Of a stretch of 64,000 bases of DNA, positions 23,311 through 34,493 are shown in pieces; the stretch's first letter is position 1; the number at the start of each line of letters is the position of its first letter. Where the stretch lies: the NCBI RefSeq assembly GCF_035083965.1, contig NC_089722.1:27302642-27366641 (forward strand), given 5' to 3'. Source of the DNA: Branchiostoma lanceolatum (lineage: Eukaryota; Chordata; Leptocardii; Amphioxiformes; Branchiostomatidae). The translations under genes were made by a program, and so were the position numbers. The notes under the pieces are model-generated. The model searched no databases. It had not been told where the DNA came from and worked only from the letters and a program-made list of their open reading frames with translations.

Positions 23311-23500
23311 CACTGCACGAAATGGCCTCGTATCCCGGCGTTCACGTACAGGTATTCCTCCGGAAATATTCCATATCCCGGTGCGGATTTGGCGTATCCG
23401 TTAGTTTTAACGGAAACGCTAAATCCGCACCGGGATATGGAATATTTCCGGAGGAATCCCTGTACGTATACGCCGGGATACGAGGCCATTTCGTGCAGTG
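23311..23500. mobile_element. Near-perfect 190-bp palindrome (foldback MITE)
   Basis: The left arm 23311-23400 (CACTGCACGAAATGGCCTCG...) and right arm 23411-23500 (...CGAGGCCATTTCGTGCAGTG) are inverted copies with only a few mismatches around a 10-base centre TTAGTTTTAA. Long open frames on both strands here are mirror images. A relic of the outer part (ACGAAATGGCCTCGTA) appears at 45304-45319. Confidence 0.8.
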
Positions 23501-23685
23501 ATAGCTTAAGTGTTACTTGATATGATGAAATTGCACATCAGAATCTAATTTGCATGATTAATGGGGAAATGTTATTAACACACTTCATTCAACGGTGCGA
23601 CAATTCAGAAATGCTACATATCTAACTGAGAAATAAAGGGACATTGATAAATAAAACTTATGCAAATAAAGATCTAATTTACATA

Positions 23686-24486
23686 AGGCCACAGCAAGTA
23701 AATTTTATGGATGACATCCTCCGCAGACTCCAAAATTAATGACATAGGGCGAAAAAAAAACAAGGCGGGCCAAAAAAAACAAGATTCCTATATTTTCAAA
23801 TTTTGAGATCATACAGTCTTGTTAAACAATAGTTGAGGCGACGAAATATGATATCATGAACAACGGGTCTTTTATTCCTGTATTCAACCAATGAGGTTTC
23901 ATATATAATATAAAACCTCCTTGATTTGATGTAAACATGTCCTTGTAGATGTGTATACATCTCAATAGACTAACTACAACAAATGCAGAAAATAGCTTGT
24001 TGTGCCATCATCTGAAGCAACTACACTGGGAATTCATACGCGATGAAACACCTGGTGTATACAGCTCAATTAACTAGACCGCCCCCCCCCCCTTTTTCTT
24101 AAAATATCCTTGCTAGAACAAATGCAGAAAACAGCTTGTTATCATACCATCACAGGCAGGAACTACACTAGGTATTCATATGCAATGAAACACCTTGGAC
24201 TGTCAACATTAAACTGTTCTTGAAGATGTGTATACAGCTCAATTAACTAGAACAAACACAGAAAACAGCTTGTCATACCATCATGGGCAGGAAGAGCCAG
24301 GAACTACACTGGGTATTCATATGCAATAAAACACCTTAGACTGTCAATGTTTACGACATATTTGCCAATTTTTGGCATGTTGACTACTGTCGGAGGGCAA
24401 TGAACTTTCTTGTTTTTTTATTTCGAAATCAGGCGAAAATTAATGAGCGCGCTGATGTCATCCATAAAAATTACTTGCTGTGGCCT
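23686..24486. mobile_element. 801-bp element with ~75-bp terminal inverted repeats
   Basis: Left end AGGCCACAGCAAGTAAATTT, then ATGGATGACATC and CAAAATTAATG; the right end is the complement (GATGTCATCCATAAAAATTACTTGCTGTGGCCT). A shorter relative is at 30376-30755. The interior holds a triplicated ~130-base segment. No transposase is seen and no clear target duplication. Confidence 0.65.
23925..24355. repeat. Three tandem ~130-bp repeats
   Basis: Units share GATGTGTATACA(G/T)CTCAAT, AACAAATGCAGAAAACAGCTTG, CTACACTGGGTATTCATATG and AATGAAACACCTT. The copies differ by small indels; one contains a C-run at 24081-24092. Confidence 0.65.
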
Positions 24487-26245
24487 AATGACAGAAAAAA
24501 ATACCGTAATTCCATATTGGTAGATAACTGGAATTTCATACTTTGGGCATTTGAAAGTTATGTGACAGTGAACATGGTTGAATATAAATTTTGAAAATGA
24601 GGGCCTAATTTGCATAATATATATTTCATGGAGATATGAGGTCTCCGAACTCTTCTTTTATGTGGCTATCCAGAAGAAAAAAGGTTGGCGATATGGGATT
24701 CTGTGTGACGGACGCTTATTTTTTCTTCGTTACCATCAGCACTGCAACGTGCATCATATCGGAGCTGATGAGCCGACGCCATGCCATAAGTGGTAATGTC
24801 TTGGTTTTAATGATCGCCGATGAGGCATCTGTATGACGCACATACCGCTGGGCATGCCAGTTGCCATGGTAACGCCGGTCAACTTTTAGAAAGCTACGAT
24901 AGCATGCTATTGAGGCAATCAATCAATCGCCATTGAACACACTACAATTGCACTCTTCGATCTTCCAAAACGCGTGAACATGCAGTCGGTGTTACATGTA
25001 CGTAAGCGTGCGTGACACGAACTTACGTTGGTCCCTTTCCCTCAGAGTTTGTGAACATGGACCTCTGACTCGGGGGAAGCGTTAGAAAACAAGTACTTTT
25101 GAAAAAAGCTGGCGTTTTGCCAAGGTTTATGAGTGTGAAATGTTTTCTCCTGTTCTACTGTTATTGAACTAAAATCTGCCAAAGAAAGTCACTCAGGGGC
25201 TGTTGAGTCTATGAGAAAAATTGTCATTTTAGGAAAGGTGTGTTTAGATTGGGGAAAGCAATTTTGAAGTTGCGTCACTTACTGTCAGCAAAACCCAGTA
25301 TTGTGCTAATTGGGGTCAGGCCACAGGCTGACCAAATTCAATTTATGAAAACAAGAGCTTTTGAAAAAGCTGGCATTTCGGCCGGCTGCAGGTTTGTGTT
25401 TGAGTTCCATGACCTCATACCTTCGCCAAATCGTCTTGACATCTATCAATGTTTATGTCACATGTCCCAAAGTGAATGAACATGAATTACTGACTTTATT
25501 TAAACATGAGACCTGAAATGGGTTTAAACATTGACATTCTTTTGTTGTCTTGTAGGGAAAAAGATAACTTAAAACAACTGAATGTACTTTTTCACAGTAA
25601 ACATGAGAACTGGCATGGCATAGGTTTGAACATTGGCTTTTTCTTGTTTCCTTGTAAGGAAAAAAGAGAACTTAGAATAACAGCCACAGATCGGACGGTA
25701 GTGCGCCAGCATGAACATGCATACGTGTGGACCGAAAATGGTGATTCGGGGTGGTCACTAAACGCGAAGAAACAATTCAAATATTAAATGCCAAATGAAA
25801 TAGATAAGTTTAAAATCCCTTGATATCATTGAATAGAAATAGCAGTCTCGTCTGAGGATAAATTTCATTTTAAAATACATTATAAATCCTCCTATAAAAA
25901 TGTAATGTGTCTTTAGCTTTTTTCATTAGAAAATTTATATTTCCGACTAGTTGTAGCGGTTGTAGCGCATGTGGCAAATCGCAAAAAGAACCACCAATGA
26001 GGGCAATGCGATAGAGTCACTGGAGAACAATGTGTGAAACAAACAATTCTTCGATTTGAACCATTGCAATAAATTCAATGGCAACCATCAACTCAAACTC
26101 TAAAGAGTGTCCCTTATATAAAATGGACTCCAGTTATCGTTTGAAAGTACTGAAAAGAAGGATAGTTTGACAGCTTGGAGCAATTGATTTGTATTTTTAC
26201 GGTTCTAAGGGCAACGGGTAGGTAATTCCGGTTATCACGAAATCT
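24487..26245. other. Intergenic stretch, no gene seen
   Basis: Short open frames only. A weak ~105-base tandem duplication lies at about 25503-25690, with units sharing ACATGAGA, TTTAAACATTG and TTGTAGGGAAAAAGA-like strings. Confidence 0.45.
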
Positions 26246-26255
26246 ATATGGGGTA

Positions 26256-26638
26256 CCCTCCTGAAAGCAGAGCCCCTATCGCTCGATTCGGCTCGCTCGA
26301 GTAGGGGCCCTGTTCTTCAGCCCCGGTGGACACGCTTCTGGCGACGTTACTGGTAGTTAATAATTAATGAGCTATCCTTATTTGGCACAATTTGGCGGTT
26401 GATTTGTTCTGAACCTAAGGTAACGATGTGAGACGTAACCTCATTGGTTGATAGCTTTCCAGCGCCCTTTGCGGTTTTACTTGAGCAGTGCTTTAGCAAA
26501 CCCTCTGATTGTCTGAAAGCTGTTTTAATTAATTGGTGGTGACCTCGCCAGAAGCGTGTCTACCGGGGGGTGAAGAGCAGGGCCCCTTCGCGAGAGAGGT
26601 AACGAATCGAACGATAGGGACTCTGCTTTCAAAGGGTG
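26256..26638. mobile_element. Foldback element with 10-bp TSD (Mutator-like)
   Basis: The flanks ATATGGGGTA at 26246-26255 and 26639-26648 are identical. Arms of ~100 bases are inverted copies (CCCTCCTGAAAGCAGAG... and ...CTCTGCTTTCAAAGGGTG). The core (about 26360-26545) matches the core of 16668-17099, while the arms are largely different in sequence. Non-autonomous. Confidence 0.75.
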
Positions 26639-26648
26639 ATATGGGGTA

Positions 26649-28018
26649 AAATCCTGGAAAATTACAAGAATCTTTGTCTTGTAGGTATTTGGTGTTGGTG
26701 CTAATCCCAGAGCCATTCAGTAGAAGTGCTCTCGTCTGTTGGCAAGTGTTTTTCAACTTTGCTGACAGGGACATTAACATAAATTATCAAAATTCATAGA
26801 ATATGAGGGCTCGATTCCTTCAGCTAACAGGAAGTTGCCACCAAGCGTCCAGCCAGATCATAGAAGGCCGATCCATAGGAGGGTCGCTTGGAGTGCGATT
26901 TGAAAATCTAATAATTGGTAAAAATGGAAATATTTGGCCGAAATAGCTCCAAAAACAACATACAAAGCGTTCAAGTTAGTCATTAACTGCAATAAATGAA
27001 AATAAGTTTCTTGTACTACTGATATCAATGTTCACCGAGTTTTGTCCGAGCCTGTGTGAACAGAGGGACCAATGTTCCTATTTTACTCTCACTGGCAAAG
27101 TCCCCAATCTATCCTTCAATCATTGTAAATAAAGATACGGATGATAAATGATAGTTTCTTTCTACCAAGAGACAGAGAATCTTAAAGCATCTCGGAAAGA
27201 GAAGCTGGAGAAGCATCGAGGTGAGTGGGGAACATTATGTTTGGATTAAGTTCTCATCTTTTATACGCTTTGTCAACAATTATGATTTAAGTTTGTTATT
27301 CCTGGTTCAGTAAAAAAAGAAGAGACGGATGATTGCGCTACATGTATTCTGGTTAATAAATCAATGGCAAGGATATTCCCTGCACCCGAGCTGCCTAAAT
27401 CATCCTTGCCAATCATACAAGTCAAAGTTTTGATTTCTTCATGAAGCGGATATGAATTGAGAATATATCTGCATGATACACCGTATGTCATACCCGCCCG
27501 AGAAAGCACACATTCCAATGCAAAATGTAGAATAAATCTTCTATGGAAGCCCATTTGATAACCCAAATTTATCACCCGGTCCGGAACACCCGTATCGAAC
27601 GTTCTCGCGGCCCAGGTATGACATAAAACTTTATTAGACAACAACTAAAGTTAGGTATTTGTGCTACATATACTTCAGGTTTGCTATATTAGTTTAGCGA
27701 TTATGTGGTCTTTTTATAAATATGAATTGGTCTTGAATTTTTCTTTTTATTTGAGTTGAATTTGTGATAGTTGTGTGCCGATTTGTTAAAAATAGAGAGA
27801 ATGCTAGCGACCCCAAAAAACACCCCTACCAATGAAATGGTATGGCTACCCTGCGACGTCACAAAATCAAGATGGCGGCCTCCACACATGCCCACGGATC
27901 CAACAAAGGTTTTGCTACGCAAACCTGTAATTGTACAAGGTACATGATTTTTACATACGACATGCTCAGCTGCGCCAACCAATTCGTGTAAGCATAGTAT
28001 GTTGGCGGACCCAGCCGA
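26649..28018. other. Intergenic stretch before GPCR gene 2
   Basis: No supported gene. The 124-codon frame at 27644-27273 (minus) has no recognisable motif and no splice context. A YY1-like CAAGATGGCGG occurs at about 27869. Confidence 0.45.
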
Positions 28019-28072
28019 CCAATCAGAGAGCCCTGCGTACCCTCCTTCATCGCGCAGTGCTCCGTATATTTA
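28019..28072 (+). promoter_or_regulatory. Possible promoter of GPCR gene 2 (CCAAT and TATA-like)
   Basis: CCAATCAG (28019-28026) and TATATTTA (28065-28072) are spaced like a CCAAT/TATA promoter. About 96 bases after the TATA-like string, a strong donor CG|GTGAGT sits at 28169, so a non-coding first exon of about 28095-28168 is plausible. It would splice to the acceptor TTTACGTTTTAG ending at 29262. There is no expression evidence. Confidence 0.35.
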
Positions 28073-29344
28073 CAGCGTCTCCTCACTTTCAACGCAGTTG
28101 AGGCCAAAGCTGACACGAATTAGCTACAGGCTTGCACAGATCTTCAACATTCGGCGCAAAAATACTCGGTGAGTTCAGGAATCTTTCCCTGTTTTTCGAT
28201 AGAACGAAAGAGACTAACCAAGTGCCTTGTGACTAAGATTAATTTGGGATGTAGGATAAGCTGGTAAATTAGTCCATAGCAGGTGTTCTGGCGACTTTTT
28301 TTACCTATAATGTACTGGCTTACTGTATTCTCAAAACTGCTGGTTTTCTATCATCTCCCTAGTCAAGAAGTCTGCTATGGGTGGGTAGAATGAGGAACTT
28401 AATTTCCATATTTCGGGAAACAAATATTGAAAAACAATGCCATACAATCTATGCCTGCTGGATTTATTATTGTTATTTGTGATTTCTTGTTCAGTGCACG
28501 GACTACCTTGAATGTTAAAGAAAACATTAAGACGTGGTTTTGCTGTTGATTTTCTCAATTTTTCGTTAGCATGAAATTGTTAGTGAATTGAGGGGTTTTG
28601 TTTCTTTGCGGAGAAGAGGCAGTTGTAATCATCCTAGATTATCATTTTCTCATCTGAAATGACCTGGTGTCTTACGACGATTAGCAAAACTGATTACACG
28701 CGTGTCAGGAGAAAAAAAGTGACCAATTTTCGGCAATGTGGTAAAATTGCCTGTAAGGTCATATGTTTAAAGCGTTTTCTCCCGACTATCATCATTAAAT
28801 TTCATTTGATCAACACTAAATTTTCGGATTCCACATTGATAGCTTAATAGAAAATGTTCCAGTAATAACCGTGTAGAGATCACCTATAGTGCATAAATAC
28901 ATTCATATTCTTCGGTGTCTGTCTTCTCTTAATCAATAGCGAAGCTTGGGGCTCTTTGCCTTTGTCTATGCGTCACCACGAAATCTTCAGTGGTGTAGTT
29001 TTACCACAAAGCTGATCGCAGCTATTGATGTGACTAGTAAGCTTCCTGGATCATTAGTGCAGCAATAATATTAGATTTACACGGGCTTTCCATGCTCTTT
29101 TCCAAAAGTCAGTGAAGCAAAGGGCCCATCCTTCGGTGCGGCGCCTTTGACGTGTCATGAACGTTTGCTCACACGGTGGTAGGCTGCGGGTCAGCCATTA
29201 GTTTCTTCATAATCTATCTGCTAACGTTATCTTAATAATGTGACGATTGCTTTACGTTTTAGTTGTGAGCGAAAAATACCACAGTAGAAGACATCGCACA
29301 AGCTGAACGCTCAAACATAGAAAATCATCGGAGTCTGCTGAAAG

Positions 29345-32300
29345 ATGGAAAACGAAACCAGCCCTCTTGAATCCTTCAGAGCCTTCAACGTGACAGAGCA
29401 CGGCGACCACAATGGCACATGGGCTGCCGAGGATTTCTTCTTCGACAAATACAAACAAAGCACGGCCGTCATCGTGCTCTTCGTCCTCGCGTATCTGTTC
29501 ATCTTCCTGCTGTGCGTGGTGGGGAACGTGCTGGTCATAGTCGTGGTGGTTCTGAACAGAAACATGCGGACAGTCACGAACTTCTTCATCACCAATCTGG
29601 CCGTGGCCGATCTGCTGGTCGGAGTCTTCTGCTTACCGTTCAACCTGGCGGACAGCATCATGACAAGTAAGAGATCGTAATCATATTGTACACTTTCATT
29701 TTTCGACATTTCCAAAAAGATACAGATGTTAAGATATAAGAATTTGTCACCTTCGCAGACATCCTTGAGCGCCGGCGTTTATTTTCTGATTCGCGATATT
29801 CAACATGGGCTAAGCTCCTCTTCTGCCAGGGAGTTTTGCCACCAAAGGGGTTTCGCCGCGCCATGAAAGTCGAGTCTTGGCGAGGCAAAACTACCTCTAC
29901 CAGCAATAGAGAACCTTAGCCCATGTTAAAAATCGCAAATCAGCGCTCCCCCCCCCCCTCCAAAAATAAACACCGGTGCTCCAAGAAGTCTGCGAATGAG
30001 ACTAATAAGACAATAGGGCTAAAGAGCAGGATTTTTAGAATAATCTGATCTTAAACGACATGATGCATGAAGAGTGAGAGTTGGTCACTGATATACAGCT
30101 TTTTCTATCCTCTCGTATCGTAGATAAAGAAGGCCGTTGTAATTTTCAGATGAAGAATCCATTGATATGTAGAAGTTTATTTGTGCCGTTTTCTTTTTTT
30201 CGCGTGAGCGGGAAAAAGACAAGATGGGCCGGAAAAATATGCTTCAATTTCGTAAATGAGATTGCAAATTAGTAAGAATCAAAATAATGAGGATCATCAT
30301 GAAACAAACAAACAAACAAACGTATCCTACTGTGGCGCTTGGAAAACACTTTTTGGATTTACATGATATGACCTCTAGGCAATGTCGATTTGACTATATG
30401 GATGACATCCTCTGAGAACCAAATTGATGCGAGCGTGCAAATGAAATGAAAAGTTTGCCAAAAGAAGTTGCCTTTATTATGAAATCTACGCGGCCAGGAA
30501 GGATGAACAAAATCTTAACACACGGAGTTTGGTATACCGTATGATAGAATCTTCATTTTGTTCCTTCACATCTTCTTCCTTGACTCTGGAATTGACTTTG
30601 CCATTCTACGACTGTCACAGTAGTATCCATTTTCCGAAATATTATTTTTTCAATTTACAGCATATATTTTCACATTTCTTCTCTCTTTTTTGGGAAACGG
30701 ACAAAAATTGATTCGCGCGCGGATGTCATCCATATAATCATATCAACATGGCCTTAGGTTGTGGTGATGCCATAAGCCTTTACGGCACCTGGTAACTTGT
30801 AATAGGGACATTGGTACTGGAGGTTACTACTGTACTAATATCGTACGTATTCATCTTCCCAGGTTGGCCATTTGGTGAGGTCATGTGTAAGGTGTTCCTC
30901 ACAGTACGGGTCCTGTCGGTGTCTGCTTCCGTATTCACACTGGTCGCCATTGCCGTAGACAGGTAAGACCCCCATTCCACTTGGACGCCGCTCTCGCCGC
31001 GCGCTCCCTGAAATCTAACAGAGCGCTCAACGAATTTCGTAGATTAAAAAAAAACGAATCTTTGTACGTTTTGTGTGATTTTTTGTATTTTCAACCATGC
31101 TTTTACATTTTGCGTTATATTCCAATTATGAAATCAACGGTTAGACAAATACTATTTAGGTCGCAGGGAGAACGCCGTCTAGTGGAATGGGGGCCTAAGT
31201 AGCGGCCATCGTCACACTAATACCCCCATTCCACTTGGACGGCGCTCTCACCGCGCTCTCACGGCGACCTCATTTTGGCCAGATCGCCGTGAGAGCGCCG
31301 ACAGCGCGGCGAGAGCGCCATTGAGAGCGCCGACAGCGCAGCGAGAGCGCCGTGAGAGCGCCGACAGCGCGGCGAGAGCGCCATGCGCGCCGTCACCTCG
31401 GCGATGGTTTTGAACATGCTCAAAACCTTCGCCGTGAGAGCGCCGAGGATGGCGATCAAAAAACGAGCGCCGAGAGAGCGCGGAGCGAGCGCGGTGAGCG
31501 CCGTGAGAGCGCCGTGAGGCGCGGTGAGTGCCGTGAGAGCGCCCAAAGTGGAATAAAAGGGCCGCAGCGAGCGCTCGACGATCGCAGCGAGCGCTCTATG
31601 AGGATTGAATGGTCTTAACTGTAGTTCAAACAAATTTCATTTTTGAATTGGTGGATCTTGAATTTCTGGGAATTTTGTGGTCAAGTCATAGTTTTACTCG
31701 TGGGTAATGCAAGTTGACGAAAAACTACAAGCACTTCCTTCCATTCAAATTAAATTCCCTCCAAGTTTTATTGTCAGTGGTTCAAAATTTGTTTCAAAAT
31801 TCTGTGATGTACGTTTCTATTATAACGTAGAATGATAACATATATTTATTGCAAACAGTTTACATAACAGACAACACAGAAAAAACAAGTTGAACATACA
31901 TATATTACTTAAGACACACACTGAGCGACCGTGCAGTGACTAAAATTGAATCTGTTTTCCCCTTGATTTTATCATTCAAATATGATGCAAGAGGTAAAGG
32001 TATGACTGACAAGACAACAATGCACACAAAACGTAACAAAAATTCGTTCTTTATCTCTGGAATTCGTTGAGTGATCTGTGAAATCTTTAAAAAGTTGCTG
32101 ACATTTGACATTTTGGTCGCGCTGAGAGCGCGCAAGGGTCGCCGTAGAGATTCCACTTGAGCAGGTTTTCCAGGAGTTCGGCGCTCTCACGGCGCTCTGG
32201 ACCATTTTAGGTCGCCGTAAGAGCGCGGCGAGAGCGCCGTCCAAGTGGAATAGGGGTCTAACGAACGAACACACACAATAATAATCTTTGAACGTTGACT

Positions 32301-33511
32301 GGCAAATCTCTGTTTTTATATCATAATTGCAGTTTTATTTATTTACTTTATTTATTCATTTTCTAATGAATAAATAAATAAATTAGTATGCGTACATACA
32401 AATAGAAATATTGTGCACTTATTTATAAGTTGGTTTCATTGTTGCTAGCTAGATATATTGTTGCATAATCTATGTGCTGAGAACATTGGTAGCAACGACA
32501 AATACAGCTGTCACAACCCTTCACGTATGCACAAATGTGAAATCAGTAAGATTTGTTAGCAATGCAAACCGTCGCCGAACAAAGAAAGCAATAACAATAG
32601 CAACATTTTTCAATGTACTTTTTTATGTTCCTTTTCATATCGATCGTTTACCTATTCATTCATTGTAATTAAAGTTGCTATGTGAAATTGTGAATCTATT
32701 ATGAATTGCATATGTTATAAAGGGGAAAAGAACGCGTTAATAAATCAAGGTAATATCTAAAGCTTTCTGTCTGTTCTGATAGGCACTAGTGTTTGAGTCA
32801 TATAATCAATTAAACATCTCTTTTCCCTTCAGATATTACGCCGTTGTCCACCCCACCAGACCACGTTTCACCAAGACTGCGATGATGTACATCCTCGCCA
32901 CCGTGTGGATCGTGGCGGCCGCTACATCTGCCCCCCAGGGCCTCGTCTTAACCAGCGTCACCTACGAAGGTCTTCACACGGCAGACGGACAACAACTGAC
33001 CGCCTGTGAGGAGGTTTGGCCCGGTGACCACTACGTAGCAGGATACACGTTCTGCATCTTCGCTATGTGCTATGTTTTCCCCTTGGTCACAGTTGGTGTG
33101 TTGTACGTAAAGATAGGCAGGTCGGTTTGGAACAGATCGAAGCCGGGAGGTAAGGCAAAAAGAAGTGAGCCGTCAGCGTCATACAGCGCACAGTCAGACG
33201 CTGTTACCATACACACGCCACCGGCACAACCGCTTAGCAGTCTTGAAACACAAAAGAAACTCCACGTGATCAAAATGTTGTTAGCTGTTGTGGTTGTGTT
33301 CGCCTTGTCATGGCTTCCTCTTTATTCCTTACTCATTACATCCCTCTTTGCCAACTTTACGGACCCGACCGCTGAGGTTCTCTACCGCTACGTCTCGCCA
33401 CTAGTAAAAGGGGTGGCCTTCATTAACTGTGGAGTCAACCCAGTCATATATGGTTACTATAATAACAACTTACGAAAAGGCTTTTATCAGCTTGTTCGGT
33501 CACCAAAATGA
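29345..33511 (+). CDS. Neuropeptide FF receptor-like GPCR, gene 2 (3 coding exons, 366 aa)
   Basis: Coding exons are 29345-29666, 30863-30962 and 32833-33511, with the same phases (1, 2) as gene 1 and total 1101 nt. The product is a class A peptide receptor with N-linked sites NET, NVT and NGT, TM1 GN (N61), TM2 D89, C116 and C199 for the loop disulphide, DRY (140-142), TM6 SWLP and NPVIY (343-347). Its short C-tail ends RSPK and lacks the cysteine-containing tail of gene 1. Alignable introns show that the two genes arose by tandem duplication. Parts of exons 1 and 3 are almost identical to gene 1, while exon 2 and the TM5-TM7 region have diverged, so ligand response may differ. A MITE abuts the exon 2 donor. 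The ligand is inferred only from family resemblance. Confidence 0.88.
29752..29996. mobile_element. Foldback MITE, intron 1 of gene 2
   Basis: TTCGCAGACATCCTTGAGCG...GTTTATTTT at the left is inverted at the right as AAAATAAACACCGGTGCTCC...AAGTCTGCGAA. Inner blocks also pair (TTCAACATGGGCTAAG with CTTAGCCCATGTTAA). A C-run at 29949-29959 interrupts the right arm. No clear target duplication. Confidence 0.7.
30376..30755. mobile_element. Short TIR element, intron 1 of gene 2
   Basis: The ends (TAGGCAATGTCGATTTGACT, then ATATGGATGACATCC) are inverted at 30710-30755 (GGATGTCATCCATAT...ATGGCCTT). The TIR matches the 23686-24486 element at ATGGATGACATCC and the nearby ATTGATGCG-like string, so it belongs to the same family. 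Confidence 0.6.
30967..31195. mobile_element. 229-bp MITE inserted in the 5' splice site of exon 2, gene 2
   Basis: The element GACCCCCATTCCACTTGGAC...GTGGAATGGGGGCC is flanked by TAA at 30964-30966 and 31196-31198. The first TAA is positions +2 to +4 of the intron donor GTAAG, and the first base of the element is the +5 G. Gene 1 has the uninterrupted sequence GTAAGCAGCGG at 18371. The core is AT-rich and matches 49573-49710. It is non-autonomous, with a TAA duplication as in PIF/Harbinger elements. Confidence 0.85.
31221..32258. mobile_element. 1038-bp GAGCGC-rich MITE, intron 2 of gene 2
   Basis: A close copy of 10107-11064: the same ends (TACCCCCATTCCACTTGGAC and its complement with one change), TAA at 31218-31220 and 32259-32261, and the same near-palindrome GGTTTTGAACATGCTCAAAACC (about 31406-31427). 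It is longer because it carries extra copies of a GAGCGCCGACAGCGCGGC-type unit. It begins 22 bases after the end of the previous MITE. Gene 1 lacks it at the matching point (about 18397). Confidence 0.85.
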
Positions 33512-33905
33512 GTCAAAGCAGCATACGTTCGTGAATAGGGGAATATCTTCATGTTTCATATTGAAACGCTTTTGCTTTTCATCTTGAAGAGTGTTCTCAG
33601 ATCCGGTTGTTTTGACCAAACATTTCTTCTATGTCACAAAAAAAAGTGTTGTTTTTAGTTTAATGAATAGGTATTGTATGGTGAAAATGCACTATTCGCC
33701 ATGTAGTTTAGTCATAATTGATAGAAAATGTGAAAATGTTGATTCAAAATATTCCCTGTGTCTGGCTATAACTATAGAAATGTGTTTATGTGCTTAGTTT
33801 ATTTTGTTTGAGACTGACTGAGAGAAGACGAAGAAGAGGTATTTTGAACAACTGTCCCAAGTAAGGTAGCAAATAAACCATCCCCTGCATTTATTTTATC
33901 TTTGG
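33512..33905. other. 3' UTR and downstream flank of GPCR gene 2
   Basis: Non-coding AT-rich sequence after the receptor stop; it contains the candidate poly(A) signal at 33872. Confidence 0.5.
33872..33877 (+). terminator. Candidate poly(A) signal for GPCR gene 2
   Basis: AATAAA about 360 bases after the stop codon, the first plausible plus-strand hexamer after the gene. Confidence 0.45.
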
Positions 33906-34110
33906 CACAATGGCCTTGTGGTTAGGGTTGCTGAGCCAGAACCAGTAGGTCCTGATATTGTGCACTGAACTTTGAAAGGGCACTTTACACATATTTCTTC
34001 CCCAACTGGACGTGTAAATAAGTATCTAGCTTCGGCCAGGGACACCCATAGGAGAGGACGTTAAATTGAGGTCCCGGGTTTGAGTAGAGCCACGCATCGA
34101 TTCCACTCCA
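33906..34110 (+). mobile_element. tRNA-derived SINE, degraded
   Basis: The head CAATGGCCTTGTGGTTAGGG resembles an A box; the B box is lost. The body shares GGCCAGGGACA, ATAGGAGAGGACGTTAAATT and GAGTAGAGCCACGC with the other SINE copies. Confidence 0.6.
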
Positions 34111-34493
34111 GAAGCGGGTGTCATAATTCATCAAAGACTAAATTGTTATGGTTCAATCCGGTTTGTCTTGTCAAAGTTACCATAAGTTGAAGCCTGAACG
34201 CAGGGCAAACATTATAGCGATCGAGTTCCTGAATCCCCCGAGGACCCTTCCAACAATGTCAGAGTTCAATGTTTTTACAAAAGTACCCAAATCTTTTTTT
34301 TTTTTTTTTTATAGATCAGTCTTTTTATTGTTTATAACCAACATAAATTTTACAAAAAGAAAATCATGGCAAACATACAGAAAATAAAGGCACATGTGTG
34401 ACAACAAAACTGAAACTTAAAATCCAAGAACAAAAGAGTATGATCATAAAATGCCGAGAGAACCCCTATCATTGTACAGGAAAATAACGGAAA

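Noticed and set aside
23127..23501. Overlapping frames of 124 and 111 codons on opposite strands with similar sequence
   Set aside because: Mirror images created by a 190-bp palindrome.
27273..27644. 124-codon minus frame as a gene
   Set aside because: No motif, no splice signals, no coding-like composition.
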